Notes under the pieces: model-generated
The model's database searches: none
Told to the model about the DNA's origin: nothing
The model's input: only the letters and a program-made list of their open reading frames with translations
Program-made: the position numbers and the translations under genes
Assembly (NCBI RefSeq): GCF_000472905.1
Contig: NZ_AXAR01000001.1
Location: 62,001 to 126,000 of the forward strand
Length of the DNA stretch: 64,000 nt
Direction of reading: 5' to 3'
Source: Alicyclobacillus pomorum DSM 14955
Lineage (GTDB): Bacteria > Bacillota > Bacilli > Alicyclobacillales > Alicyclobacillaceae
Shown here: one piece after another, positions 1 to 8,707 of the stretch
Position numbering within the stretch: the stretch's first letter is position 1
How the letters are laid out: each line of letters opens with the position of its first letter

Positions 1-106
1 GGCATTATCATTATTGGCATCGTGTTACATAGTTTTTCCTCAGTAAGACCGACGAAACATGAATCCACATCCGTTACCTCTCAGGGGTAGTAGCTAGCAG
101 ATCTCT

Positions 107-156
107 GTGCACGAATCAATGTTTCGCGAATTCCATTGATTTCCGGGTCTATGCAC
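107..156. repeat. Nested inverted repeat upstream of the M3 peptidase
   Basis: AATCAATG (114-121) is answered by CATTGATT (134-141), and an outer pair GTGCA (107-111) / TGCAC (152-156) encloses it. The loop holds the palindrome TTCGCGAA. It lies about 90 bp upstream of the peptidase start. It could be an operator or the terminator of a gene lying before the window, but there is no T-run. The rest of 1-241 shows no gene. Confidence 0.4.
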
Positions 157-241
157 GGTTACGATAGACTCGAAAACGACAGAAAAGCCGTATGATTATG
201 CAAGTGTAGTTTGCTCATGTGAACATTGAAGGAGGCCCAAC

Positions 242-1930
242 ATGTCCACCATCTCAACCTCGTACTACCAACGCGGGATAGACGTCACCGATGCTGCTTC
301 GGTAGAGGCAGAGCTGCAGTCTTTGCTGAAAACCCCGATTCATTCTGTCGGGGACCTGGAACAGTGGCTGAAGGCAGAGCTTGACCTCGGCAATCGGCTC
401 GGTGAAGTCCTCATGGGGCATACCATAGACTTTTATCGGGACACCGAGAATGAAGAGAAGAAAGCGACGTATCTACACGACCAATCGGTTATCCAGCCTC
501 TGTTGATGAAATACCAGGCGGAGATTGACCGGAAGTTTTGCGAAAGCCCGTTCATGAAGGAACTTGATGACCAGAAGTACGGTATGATGAAAAAGGTGCG
601 CGCCACCAGCTTGGCGTTGTTCCGCGATGAAAACGTGCCACTTCAGGTCCGTGAACAGGAATTGGACACGGAATACAACGCCATCATGGGCGGCTTGTTG
701 GTGGACCTGGATGGGGAACGGAAGCCGTTACCCGTCGTCCAAGCACTGTTGGACAGCCCTGACAGAGCGGTGCGTGAAAAGGCGTGGAAGGGCATTGCAG
801 CGGCGTATGCGTCTGTGAAACCCGAATGCGATCGCATCATGAACGAACTGGTGCGTGTGAGACACCAGATGGCACACAATGCCGGATTCGAAAACTACCG
901 CGACTACGTATTTCGGGAGAAGAACCGAGAGTACACACTGGATGATTGCCGCCGCTTCCACGCTGCAGTGGAGAAGTACGTCGTGCCAGTCTGGGACGAG
1001 GTTGCGGAAGATCTTCGCAAAACGTTGGGCGTAGACGTATATCGCCCGTGGGATCAGACCTCGTGCACCATACCCGCTGCTCCTTTCCAGGAAGTTGACG
1101 AGCTCATGGCTGGGGTTGAGACGATTCTGCGCAAGACAGACGAAGAATTTGGAGACATCTTCGCACAGATGCGAGACAACGGATTACTGGACCTTGAGGG
1201 ACGCAAAGGAAAAGCACCTGGCGGATTCAATGCTTCGCTCATGCTATCCCGGACCAGCTTTGTCTTCGCGAACTTCAGTCCGTCGTATTTTGCGGTGATT
1301 GCCTTAATTCACGAGATGGGCCACGCCATCAATGCGTGTTATCAACTCCGCAAAGAACCTCAATGGTTCCATCATCGATCCGAAATTGCTGAATTGTTTT
1401 CGCACAGCATGGAACTGCTGTGTCTCGATAAGTTGAACGAATTCTATCGAGATCCACAGCAGTACCGAGCGGCCGTGGGCGAACGCATACGCCGCAGCCT
1501 CAACATGCTGATGGGTCCGCTCGCAGGTGACTTGTTTCAGCACTGGATGTACGAGAATCCAGAACATACTGCAGAGGAACGAGATGCAGCGTATGCTGCC
1601 ATCATGAAGCGCTATTCTGCGCATCCGACCGACTGGTCTGGCTTTGAGAAGAATCTAGGGGCGCAATGGGTCGGATCGCTACATTACTTTGGCTATCCGT
1701 TCTACAACATCGAATACTCCATGGCGGAACTCGGCGCCCTTCAGTTGCTGCAGCAGTACCAGGGAGATCCGGCCAAGGCCGTGGCGAACTACAAGCGCGG
1801 GGCGGCTGCGGACTACAACCAGTCCATCGCGGACGTGTACGCGGAGACCGGCGTGAAATTCGACTTCTCCGACGAAGCCATCCGAAACACAGCGGAGTTC
1901 ATTCGTCACTTTTGGACATCGCTCGCATGA
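242..1930 (+). CDS. M3 family oligoendopeptidase (zinc metallopeptidase)
   Basis: The 562-residue protein is a cytosolic thimet-type peptidase expected to cleave short peptides. The zinc site HEMGH is present at about residues 357-361 in the context LIHEMGHAINA, with a downstream Glu region (RSEIAELFSHSMELL) supplying the third ligand. The length fits the M3 subgroup that is related to but distinct from classical PepF (about 600 residues). The ATG has a strong GAAGGAGG site 9 nt upstream. It appears monocistronic, with a hairpin following at 1965-2009. No catalytic residue is missing. Substrate preference cannot be read from the sequence. Confidence 0.93.
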   Translation: MSTISTSYYQRGIDVTDAASVEAELQSLLKTPIHSVGDLEQWLKAELDLGNRLGEVLMGHTIDFYRDTENEEKKATYLHDQSVIQPLLMKYQAEIDRKFCESPFMKELDDQKYGMMKKVRATSLALFRDENVPLQVREQELDTEYNAIMGGLLVDLDGERKPLPVVQALLDSPDRAVREKAWKGIAAAYASVKPECDRIMNELVRVRHQMAHNAGFENYRDYVFREKNREYTLDDCRRFHAAVEKYVVPVWDEVAEDLRKTLGVDVYRPWDQTSCTIPAAPFQEVDELMAGVETILRKTDEEFGDIFAQMRDNGLLDLEGRKGKAPGGFNASLMLSRTSFVFANFSPSYFAVIALIHEMGHAINACYQLRKEPQWFHHRSEIAELFSHSMELLCLDKLNEFYRDPQQYRAAVGERIRRSLNMLMGPLAGDLFQHWMYENPEHTAEERDAAYAAIMKRYSAHPTDWSGFEKNLGAQWVGSLHYFGYPFYNIEYSMAELGALQLLQQYQGDPAKAVANYKRGAAADYNQSIADVYAETGVKFDFSDEAIRNTAEFIRHFWTSLA

Positions 1931-1964
1931 GTGATGTGAATTTGGTTTGGTTGACGTAAATGAG

Positions 1965-2009
1965 ACGGGGCTATCCCTCAGTGCGTTAGGCACTTTTGGG
2001 AAGCCCCGT
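1965..2009 (+). terminator. Hairpin downstream of the M3 peptidase
   Basis: ACGGGGCT (1965-1972) pairs with AGCCCCGT (2002-2009), 35 nt after the peptidase stop. The following bases (ATTACATGTT) are only weakly T-rich, so termination may be inefficient. Confidence 0.55.
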
Positions 2010-2151
2010 ATTACATGTTGCTCACCATGCGCAGTATTCGTCTTTTCTGAAGTCATATTATATACTTTCGGAGTGAACACAATGGCAATGGTGCTTTCCT
2101 CCTGATGGAGGGCAATCTAGTGGTGTATCCTCACCAAGGAGACTCCGAGTT

Positions 2152-3081
2152 GTGTTGAATCTGGACGGGTTTATACAACAAAACTACAGCACGTTAATGG
2201 CGGTGTTCAACAACATACCGGATTTGCTGTTTTTGATGTCGGTGGGGGATGATGGCAAGTTTCGCTACGTGTTGTTCAATCCAGCTGCCATGAAAGCAGC
2301 AAAGCTCACAGCGGACGTCTACGGTCGGACGATAGATGATTCCGTCAGCCCGGAACGCGCGCAGCTTTTGAATGCGTACTACCGCGAAGCCGCAAGCACA
2401 AAGAAAGTGGTTACATTTGTGGAGGACCTGGACGGAAGCTACGGAGAAACGGTTCTCTCTCCGATTCTCGACGAACGTGGTAACTGTACCCACGTTCTGG
2501 CCATCACTCGAGACATCACGGTGCATGAGATGTATCAACGGCAGCTGACGCATCTCGCGTATCACGATCCGCTCACAGGCCTTCCCAACCGACGCCATCT
2601 GTTTGAGAGCCTGAAGACGTTGGAAGCGGGGGCAAAGGAACGAGGCCGGATCCTTACTGTGATGTTCATGGACTGTGACACATTTAAGTCGATTAACGAT
2701 GTGTACGGACATGGTCTCGGAGACGAGTTTCTTGTGGCTCTGTCGAAGAGATTGAAAAATGGTCTACGTCAAGCGGACATTCTTTGTCGGCTCGGTGGGG
2801 ATGAGTTTGTGGCCGTCGCGGCAGTGGACCATGTTCGGCATGCCACAAGCATCGGACAACGGGTATTACAGAGTATGAGTAGACCGTGGACCTTTGGGAC
2901 AACGACGTTTCGTGCCTCTATTAGCATTGGTATTGCCTTCTACCCAACAGATGGGCCAGATTTGGAACGGGTCATTCAAAAGGCGGACCAAGCCCTTCAG
3001 GCTGCCAAACAAACCGGTGGAAATCGATACGTCGTCTACCAACAATTGCGCGAGGGACAGGGACAAGTCGTCGAACTGTAA
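2152..3081 (+). CDS. PAS-GGDEF diguanylate cyclase
   Basis: The 309-residue protein has an N-terminal PAS sensor domain (about 10-130) and a C-terminal GGDEF domain (about 140-300). The signature GGDEF is intact (CRLGGDEFVAVA), and the substrate region DPLTGLPNRR is standard, so it should make cyclic di-GMP from two GTP. There is no membrane segment, so the sensor input is cytosolic. Start is GTG, chosen because AAGGAG lies about 10 nt upstream. I see no EAL domain. An RxxD inhibitory site before the signature is not obvious. Neighbours give no hint of the signal. Confidence 0.92.
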   Translation: MLNLDGFIQQNYSTLMAVFNNIPDLLFLMSVGDDGKFRYVLFNPAAMKAAKLTADVYGRTIDDSVSPERAQLLNAYYREAASTKKVVTFVEDLDGSYGETVLSPILDERGNCTHVLAITRDITVHEMYQRQLTHLAYHDPLTGLPNRRHLFESLKTLEAGAKERGRILTVMFMDCDTFKSINDVYGHGLGDEFLVALSKRLKNGLRQADILCRLGGDEFVAVAAVDHVRHATSIGQRVLQSMSRPWTFGTTTFRASISIGIAFYPTDGPDLERVIQKADQALQAAKQTGGNRYVVYQQLREGQGQVVEL

Positions 3082-3096
3082 ATTGTGTTTTTGCGA

Positions 3097-3137
3097 AATG
3101 GCTCCCAGCATTCGTCAAAGCGATACGGGGAGCCATT
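3097..3137. terminator. Hairpin between convergent genes
   Basis: AATGGCTCCC (3097-3106) pairs perfectly with GGGAGCCATT (3128-3137) between the stops of the GGDEF gene and the carbonic anhydrase gene. It could terminate either transcript, though neither side has a clear T-run. Confidence 0.55.
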
Positions 3138-3165
3138 GGCTTCGGTGATGTGCAAAATCGCTCGC

Positions 3166-3723
3166 TTAGTACCCTCGTACGACAACCTCGAGCTGGCCGG
3201 TGTCCGGGTGAATAATCATTCCGTGGACCGGAGTGCTTGGTGGGAGTAGAGGGTGCTTCTGAATCACGTCCACACTTTGTCGCACGCTGTTTGTCACGTC
3301 GTGAAATCCCTGCAACCAGGTATGTATGTCAATACCTCCATTTTGCAGAACGCGGATGGTCTCTTCACTGATTCCTCTTTGCTTCATGGTGCTCAACGTG
3401 GTTGAAGGATTGATGCGGTTCATACCACACCCGTGATGGCCAACCACAAAGACTTCCTCCGCTTGAAGTTCGTACAGTGCAACGAGGATGCTCCGCATGA
3501 CGTCTCCAAATGGGTCGGTGACCATCGCTCCAGCGCTTTTGACCACAATGGCATCGCCGTTTTTCACGTTCATCGCTTTTGGCAGCAATTCTACCAAGCG
3601 CGTGTCCATGCAGGCCACAATGACCATGCGTTTGCTGGGAAGCCCCGACGTGCGGTACGGCTCGTATTGCTTCGTGCGAACAAATTCTCCGCTATACTCC
3701 AAAATCTCGTCAAGTAGAGACAC
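3166..3723 (-). CDS. Beta-class carbonic anhydrase, YtiB type
   Basis: The 185-residue cytosolic enzyme interconverts CO2 and bicarbonate. The zinc ligands are visible as CMDTR (Cys, with the Asp-Arg dyad) and GHHGCG (His and Cys). N-terminal SLLDEILEY and overall length match the YtiB group of Bacillus. I place the start at the GTG two codons after the first ATG: GGAGGG abuts that ATG directly but is 6 nt from the GTG, and YtiB relatives begin at the same SLL point. The gene converges with the GGDEF gene. Confidence 0.9.
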   Translation of the reverse strand: MSLLDEILEYSGEFVRTKQYEPYRTSGLPSKRMVIVACMDTRLVELLPKAMNVKNGDAIVVKSAGAMVTDPFGDVMRSILVALYELQAEEVFVVGHHGCGMNRINPSTTLSTMKQRGISEETIRVLQNGGIDIHTWLQGFHDVTNSVRQSVDVIQKHPLLPPSTPVHGMIIHPDTGQLEVVVRGY

Positions 3724-3753
3724 GGGCATCCCTCCATGAAATATCTGTCGCTA

Positions 3754-3783
3754 TTGTACCGCCTTATGAGCAGTGGGTAAAAC
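3754..3783 (+). promoter_or_regulatory. Possible promoter before repeat copy A
   Basis: TTGTAC (3754-3759) and TAAAAC (3778-3783) are spaced 18 bp. The match is weak. A start near 3790 would place repeat copy A about 45 nt into the transcript. Confidence 0.25.
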
Positions 3784-3834
3784 GCGATGGGACGTAAACT
3801 ACGCTACGTCAGTGGCGTACATCCGGTCACGAAC

Positions 3835-3951
3835 GTGGAAACCGAATGTGCCAGTGGATCCTGCGAAATCTGGCCGTATTCTCACTGTACCTATTCAAGT
3901 CATCCTTTGAGGTTTCGCCATCAACGAGCTACACTTTACGAAACTGAATAT
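3835..3951 (+). repeat. 117-bp dispersed element, copy A (leader of the aspartate-type permease)
   Basis: This stretch aligns without gaps to the reverse complement of 15504-15620: 92 of 117 bases are identical by hand count. It ends 141 nt before the permease ATG, in the same orientation as the gene. Conserved blocks include TGGATCC, GCGAAATCTGGCC and CCTTTGA. Differences by codon position in the shared open frame are about 11/7/7, with no third-position excess, so a conserved peptide is unlikely. A stem GAAAC (3838-3842) / GTTTC in copy A is preserved with a G-U pair in copy B. The remainder of 3724-4092 shows no gene. Confidence 0.75.
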
Positions 3952-4092
3952 CGTTTTGCGCGGAATCCCGAAAGGGAACCACGTCACAAATCTATTGGTT
4001 GAATATACTGTTTATTCTATTGATTCTGTCCGTATCTTTGAATATGGACCTCATCGCTGTCCATCCTGTTTACCGATGAAAGGGGAGTTTGC

Positions 4093-5679
4093 ATGGCCAA
4101 TCAAGGCACGTTCAAGAGAAAACTGAACCTGGTAGATATGACGTTTATTGGAGTGGGGTCCATCGTCGGATCCGGGTGGTTATTCGCTTCGCTGTTGGCC
4201 TCACAAGTGGCAGGGCCCGCAGCTTGGATATCCTGGGTGATTGGTGCGGTGGCCTCGTACATACTGGGTATGGTCTTTGCTGAGCTCGGAGCAGCGCTTC
4301 CGAGGGCCGGTGGTCTGGTTCGTTATCCGGCCTACTCCCATGGACCGCTCACAGGGTATCTAGTCAGTTTTATGGCGTTCGTCGCGTACTCTTGCGTGGC
4401 CGGACTGGAGGCGGAAGGCATGCGCACTTACGCCAGCGCCTGGTGGCCGGCATTAGGTACACAAAATCCCACAGTGCTCGGCTGGTTTGTGCAGGCGGCC
4501 ACGCTTGTCCTATTCTTTTTGCTAAACTACTGGAGCGTCAACATCTTTGGTAAGTCCAATACCGTGATTACCCTCGTGAAATTTGTGGTACCGACACTTG
4601 CCATTGTCGTCTTTCTCACACAGTTCAAACCCGCCAATTTCTCACTGCATGGGTTTGCACCTTTTGGATTGAACGGAATTGAAGCGGCTGTGTCCACAAC
4701 AGGCATCATTTTCGCGTTTCAAGGTTTTCAACAACCCGTGCTGTTTGCCTCCGAAGCAAAGAAGCCGTCACGTACGGTTCCACTGTCCATTTTGTTCTCG
4801 CTCCTGGTAACGATGGTCATCTACGTATTGCTGCAAGTGAGTTTTGTCGGCGCGTTGCCCGCAAGCCTGCTTCATCACGGCTGGGGCGGTGTGAAACTAG
4901 ACTCACCGTTTGCCAATCTCGCCACCTTGCTGGGTCTTGGCTGGTTAGCCAGCGTCATCCTGACGGATGCCGTATTGTCTCCAAGCGGTACAGCGAACAT
5001 CTACCTGTCCGCCACGGCACGGTTGATATTCGGCTGGTCCAAAAACGGAACCTTCTTTCGCGTTTTTACGAAATTGGACTCAAAAACAGGTGTTCCAAGG
5101 GCTGCACTGTGGTTTTCCTTGATACTGGCTATCTTTTGGACCCTGCCCTTCCCGTCTTGGGATAAGCTCGTTGCAGTTGCATCGTCTTCCGGCGTACTGT
5201 GCTTTGTCATGGGGCCGGTGGCTGCCGCCGCATTGCGACGGTCTGCGCCTCATTTGGAGAGACCCTTCCGATTGCGTGGGATGTCTGTCGTCGCTCCGAT
5301 TGCCTTTGTGATTGCCTCCCTCATTGTGTATTGGACAGGGTGGCAGACCGATTCTTGGCTCATCGGTTCTCTGCTTGTGATGTTTATCCTCTACTGCGTG
5401 TTCCACAAGAAAGCGCCGGATGTAGGCGTATCTTTCTCAGAGCAAATCAAAACAACCGGGTGGCTGATTCTCTATTCCATTGCCATGATTGTTCTCTCTT
5501 ATGTTGGAACATTTGGCGGCGGTAAAGCCATTGTGCCTGCTCCGTGGGACCAGGTGATTGTGGCTGTCGTATCCCTTGTCACCTATTATTGGGGAGTCAA
5601 GAGCGCATTGCGGACGCCGATTCTGGACACGGAGCCGTCCGAAGTTCCCGACGCGAGCGTGTCACCTCAAGTCGGGTAG
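4093..5679 (+). CDS. APC-family amino acid permease, YveA-like (probable L-aspartate/H+ symporter)
   Basis: The 528-residue integral membrane protein has about 12-14 hydrophobic segments. The helix-1 motif GVGSIVGSGWLF is the APC substrate-binding unwound region. Segments ALPRAGGLVRYPAYSHG, LNYWSV and FWTLPFPSWD closely resemble, from memory, the Bacillus subtilis aspartate-proton symporter YveA (about 520 residues). Import of aspartate or glutamate is therefore the best guess, and substrate needs a test. The ATG has AGGGGAG about 7 nt upstream. It appears monocistronic and is preceded by copy A of the 117-bp element shared with ectABC. Confidence 0.85.
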   Translation: MANQGTFKRKLNLVDMTFIGVGSIVGSGWLFASLLASQVAGPAAWISWVIGAVASYILGMVFAELGAALPRAGGLVRYPAYSHGPLTGYLVSFMAFVAYSCVAGLEAEGMRTYASAWWPALGTQNPTVLGWFVQAATLVLFFLLNYWSVNIFGKSNTVITLVKFVVPTLAIVVFLTQFKPANFSLHGFAPFGLNGIEAAVSTTGIIFAFQGFQQPVLFASEAKKPSRTVPLSILFSLLVTMVIYVLLQVSFVGALPASLLHHGWGGVKLDSPFANLATLLGLGWLASVILTDAVLSPSGTANIYLSATARLIFGWSKNGTFFRVFTKLDSKTGVPRAALWFSLILAIFWTLPFPSWDKLVAVASSSGVLCFVMGPVAAAALRRSAPHLERPFRLRGMSVVAPIAFVIASLIVYWTGWQTDSWLIGSLLVMFILYCVFHKKAPDVGVSFSEQIKTTGWLILYSIAMIVLSYVGTFGGGKAIVPAPWDQVIVAVVSLVTYYWGVKSALRTPILDTEPSEVPDASVSPQVG

Positions 5680-5729
5680 TCACTGTATCATCATGTCAAA
5701 TGACATTGAAAGATGTCAGTGTTCGCTGC

Positions 5730-5779
5730 CATCCCCTTGACACAGCGTTGGACCAAGTCCAACCCTGTCTGAGGGGATG
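5730..5779. terminator. Long compound hairpin after the permease
   Basis: Outer arms CATCCCCT (5730-5737) / AGGGGATG (5772-5779), middle GACA/TGTC and inner GTTGGAC/GTCCAAC make a 50-nt near-continuous stem followed by ATTTATTGGG. It probably ends the permease transcript. The stem is unusually long for an intrinsic terminator. Confidence 0.55.
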
Positions 5780-5887
5780 ATTTATTGGGAACGGAAACAG
5801 GACGCCTAGGCGTAGCGGTCACTGTATCCGTATTCATATGAAGATGCCCACAATGGATACACCTTACGAAAGGAATTGTCAAACAAT

Positions 5888-6742
5888 ATGAAGCGCGGAC
5901 TTGGACTCCTCATCCTTGCCACGATTCTTTGGGGCGGCAACTATATTTGCGGACGCTTTTTGGGTCCGGCGTTACCGGCTACTCTACTGAATACCGTTCG
6001 GTGGGCAATTTCTGCTGTACTCCTTGTTGGAATTCTTGCTCTGAATCAAAAAAGCTTACCGATTTTTAATAAATGGAAGGAATTTGCGGTCCTTGGGTTC
6101 TTGGGTATATTTTCATTTTCGACGTTAACTTATTTAGGATTAAGAAACATCAGCGCCTCGCAAGCCGGAATGATTTCTGCGGGCATTCCTATCGCCATCC
6201 TGATGGTCACGCCCCTTGTCCTGAAAGAGCACATCAAAGCGAAGGCTTGGATAGGCGCTGTCGTGTCCATCATGGGTGTCATCCTGTTATTTCAGGGCAA
6301 ACATTCGACCGCTGCTCATGGTTCAGTGCTTGGAGATGTCGAAATCGTTTTGTCGTGTTTGGCGTGGGGGCTATATACGGTCCTTGGCAAGCGGTACGGA
6401 AAACAGATGGATCCACTGACGATGACTGCTGGCGCAGCTGTCTACGGTACGGTTTTCAGCGCCATGAGCTGCATTGGAACAGTATCACCAAGAATGATTC
6501 ACATGACCACGATTGCGTGGGCTTGCGTAATCTACGTTAGTACGTTTGCATCCGTCGGTGCTTACTTGGCATGGAACGCTGGTGTCAAGATTGTCGGCGC
6601 TGGTCGTGCAGCACCCTACATCAACTTGCTCCCTGTGTGGACCGTCGTATTTGGTGTTCTCATGCTTCACGAACAAATTTATTGGATGTCACTGGTGGGA
6701 GGGGCTGTTACCATCATCGGCGCCGTTGTGGCAAGCCTGTAA
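5888..6742 (+). CDS. DMT-family (EamA) transporter
   Basis: About 284 residues with ten hydrophobic helices arranged as two EamA repeats (about 5-135 and 150-284). Motifs such as LATILWGGNYICGRF and the second-repeat start LSCLAWGLYTVLGKRY are typical of drug/metabolite exporters, whose substrates include amino acids and other small molecules. I prefer the ATG at 5888. A TTG 12 nt upstream is in frame but sits 1 nt from the AAAGGA ribosome site (5869-5874). It lies alone between two hairpins. Substrate unknown. Confidence 0.85.
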   Translation: MKRGLGLLILATILWGGNYICGRFLGPALPATLLNTVRWAISAVLLVGILALNQKSLPIFNKWKEFAVLGFLGIFSFSTLTYLGLRNISASQAGMISAGIPIAILMVTPLVLKEHIKAKAWIGAVVSIMGVILLFQGKHSTAAHGSVLGDVEIVLSCLAWGLYTVLGKRYGKQMDPLTMTAGAAVYGTVFSAMSCIGTVSPRMIHMTTIAWACVIYVSTFASVGAYLAWNAGVKIVGAGRAAPYINLLPVWTVVFGVLMLHEQIYWMSLVGGAVTIIGAVVASL

Positions 6743-7065
6743 CCGCTTCTCGGGCTCAAGCTTCGTTCTGAAGGTACAATACAATGCTTCGTTCATGAAA
6801 GAACACCAAAAGAGAAGGTCGCTCATGTCGACCTTCTCTTCAGCTCTGGCGTTCGAAGGAGGGTGGGTGTTCGGTTTTGGTCTGCGTTGTGTGGTGTGTT
6901 GTTTTTGCCCCAGAGCTTAGTTCAGTGTATGTTCGAACGAGACAAGTTGTCAGGGCGAAAGGAACGAGTTGCGAATGTACCCGCTCAGATGTCCAATCAC
7001 AGGCGAGAATCCTGGGATGCACAGTGATGAAGCCGTCCCAGGCGTGTAAGCGGGCAATCGTATCA
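6743..7065. other. Intergenic region between convergent transporters
   Basis: It contains the strong hairpin at 6810-6840. Otherwise I see no gene, promoter or known RNA. Open frames here lack ribosome sites. Confidence 0.5.
6810..6840. terminator. Bidirectional hairpin terminator
   Basis: AAGAGAAGGTCG (6810-6821) pairs perfectly with CGACCTTCTCTT (6829-6840) around a 7-nt loop. It lies between the convergent DMT and MFS genes. T-rich sequence follows better on the minus strand. Confidence 0.7.
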
Positions 7066-8469
7066 TCACGTGTTGTGGCATTTCTTGGGCAAACGCCAGC
7101 TCATCCAGATGACACACAGGCCGAGTGCTGCGAGCACGATGCCGAGCAAGCGGACTTCGTGGGTGGACAGGTGGTTTCCAAACAGGACGCCGAGCAGAAC
7201 AGTCGATAGGATGGTACCCATGTAGCGGGCGGTTTGAAACAATCCAGATGCTGCGCTGATGATCTCTTGTGGCGTGACTTGGAACAGCGCCGTCTGCAGT
7301 CCCACGTTGTTAAAGCCGTTGCTAAAACCAAGTACCGACAAGTTGATGGCGAGCCACCATACAGGGGATTGATTGTGCAGGACCAAAAAGAGTGTGGATC
7401 CAATCGTCATGCAAAAGCCTGCCAAAAGCAACGGAGGCCTTGATCCAGACAGTGCCACCCAACGTCCGGCGATGGGCGCCATGATGACGCCGAAACCGGC
7501 GACACACAACATGATGAGACCGGTGTTCTGAGGGCTGAACTGGCGTACCTCTTGCAAATACGTCGGCATGCCGAAGAAGATAGAGTAAAAAATTGTGTTA
7601 ACCGTCACAAACTGAAGGAGTACCCAGGTGAAGGCCATGTTCTGGCGAAACATGCGCAGGTTGATAAATGGCATCTGTGATTGCGTTTCCCATACGTAAA
7701 AAACGAGGATGGAGGCGACTGCCAATAAACCAGACCACCATTTGATGGTCTCCGCTAAGGACAGCAAGAACAAAAGACTCATGATAATCGCCAGTGCGAA
7801 GAGTATAATTCCCCATACGTCCAATTTTTGAATCAGCGCCCGAATGGGTTCCCGGTCCGGTCCGTCCAGATTTTGTCGCCGGTCACTGGGGAGAATCCAT
7901 ACAGCTAACAGAAGGCTGGCCACGATAAACGGGAAGTTTACCCAGAAGATGGATGGCCAGTCACCCCAGTGCATGAGCACTCCACCGATGGATGGACCAA
8001 ACGCTGCAGCACCAGACGAGAACACGGCAAGAAAGGCGAGGGCCTGTGCCTGGCCTTGGGTGATGTATTGCCGAACAATCCCCATGCCTGCAGGATATAT
8101 GGCTCCACTGCCGATGGACTGAATCAAGCGCAATGCGATAAGCCAGCCAAACGAGGGGGCAAACGGGGCCGTGACTGAAGACACGGCGACCAGCACCAAC
8201 CCTGCAAGAAAAACGCGTTTGCGTCCAAGGGTGTCGGCAATCTTCCCCATGACAGGTTGGGCAATCGCGCTCGCCAGATAGTACGTGGAAATCAGCCAGG
8301 AGACGCTAGTAAAATTCAAGTGAAATACGTGCTGCAGTCGAGTGAGAGCGACGGATATCATGGAGGAATTGAGTGGATTCAGCAGTACGCCGAGCGCAAT
8401 GGTAACGAGGAACAGATAACGACGTTGGTTTATTTTGGAATAATATCTGGAATTTTGGTGTTGTGGCAC
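7066..8469 (-). CDS. MFS transporter, DHA2 (14-helix) drug-efflux type
   Basis: About 467 residues with about 14 hydrophobic helices. The MFS motif A-like sequence GKIADTLGRKRVF follows helix 2 and the motif C-type Gly/Pro-rich helix 5 reads AAAFGPSIGGVL, as in H+ antiporters of the DHA2 family. Drug or metabolite export is likely, substrate unknown. The start is set at the GTG at 8469 because GGGAGG lies 9 nt upstream. The longer frame to 8565 has no ribosome site and a non-conserved, Arg-rich N-terminus. There is no adjacent regulator gene. Confidence 0.88.
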   Translation of the reverse strand: MPQHQNSRYYSKINQRRYLFLVTIALGVLLNPLNSSMISVALTRLQHVFHLNFTSVSWLISTYYLASAIAQPVMGKIADTLGRKRVFLAGLVLVAVSSVTAPFAPSFGWLIALRLIQSIGSGAIYPAGMGIVRQYITQGQAQALAFLAVFSSGAAAFGPSIGGVLMHWGDWPSIFWVNFPFIVASLLLAVWILPSDRRQNLDGPDREPIRALIQKLDVWGIILFALAIIMSLLFLLSLAETIKWWSGLLAVASILVFYVWETQSQMPFINLRMFRQNMAFTWVLLQFVTVNTIFYSIFFGMPTYLQEVRQFSPQNTGLIMLCVAGFGVIMAPIAGRWVALSGSRPPLLLAGFCMTIGSTLFLVLHNQSPVWWLAINLSVLGFSNGFNNVGLQTALFQVTPQEIISAASGLFQTARYMGTILSTVLLGVLFGNHLSTHEVRLLGIVLAALGLCVIWMSWRLPKKCHNT

Positions 8470-8707
8470 GAAGCCATGCCTCCCTCGTTCCCTGCGCTGT
8501 GATAAGATGCTCATTAGATTATACCGTTGTCGAGTACACCACGAATGGGGGGCACAAGCCCGCATGTTCCCACGCCATGCGAAATTGTCACCGTGTCGTC
8601 AAAATTTCCCGTAACAAGCCTATCCAATCCGTTGTCTTTATACATGTTGAACGTTTCCAAACCCGTTGATGAAGTTCATACATATTGATGCAGGTAGGGA
8701 TGCAACT

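Noticed and set aside
3787-4002. Plus-strand frame of 71 codons before the permease
   Set aside because: It has no ribosome site, and its overlap with repeat copy A explains the similarity to the ect leader. Substitutions show no third-position excess.
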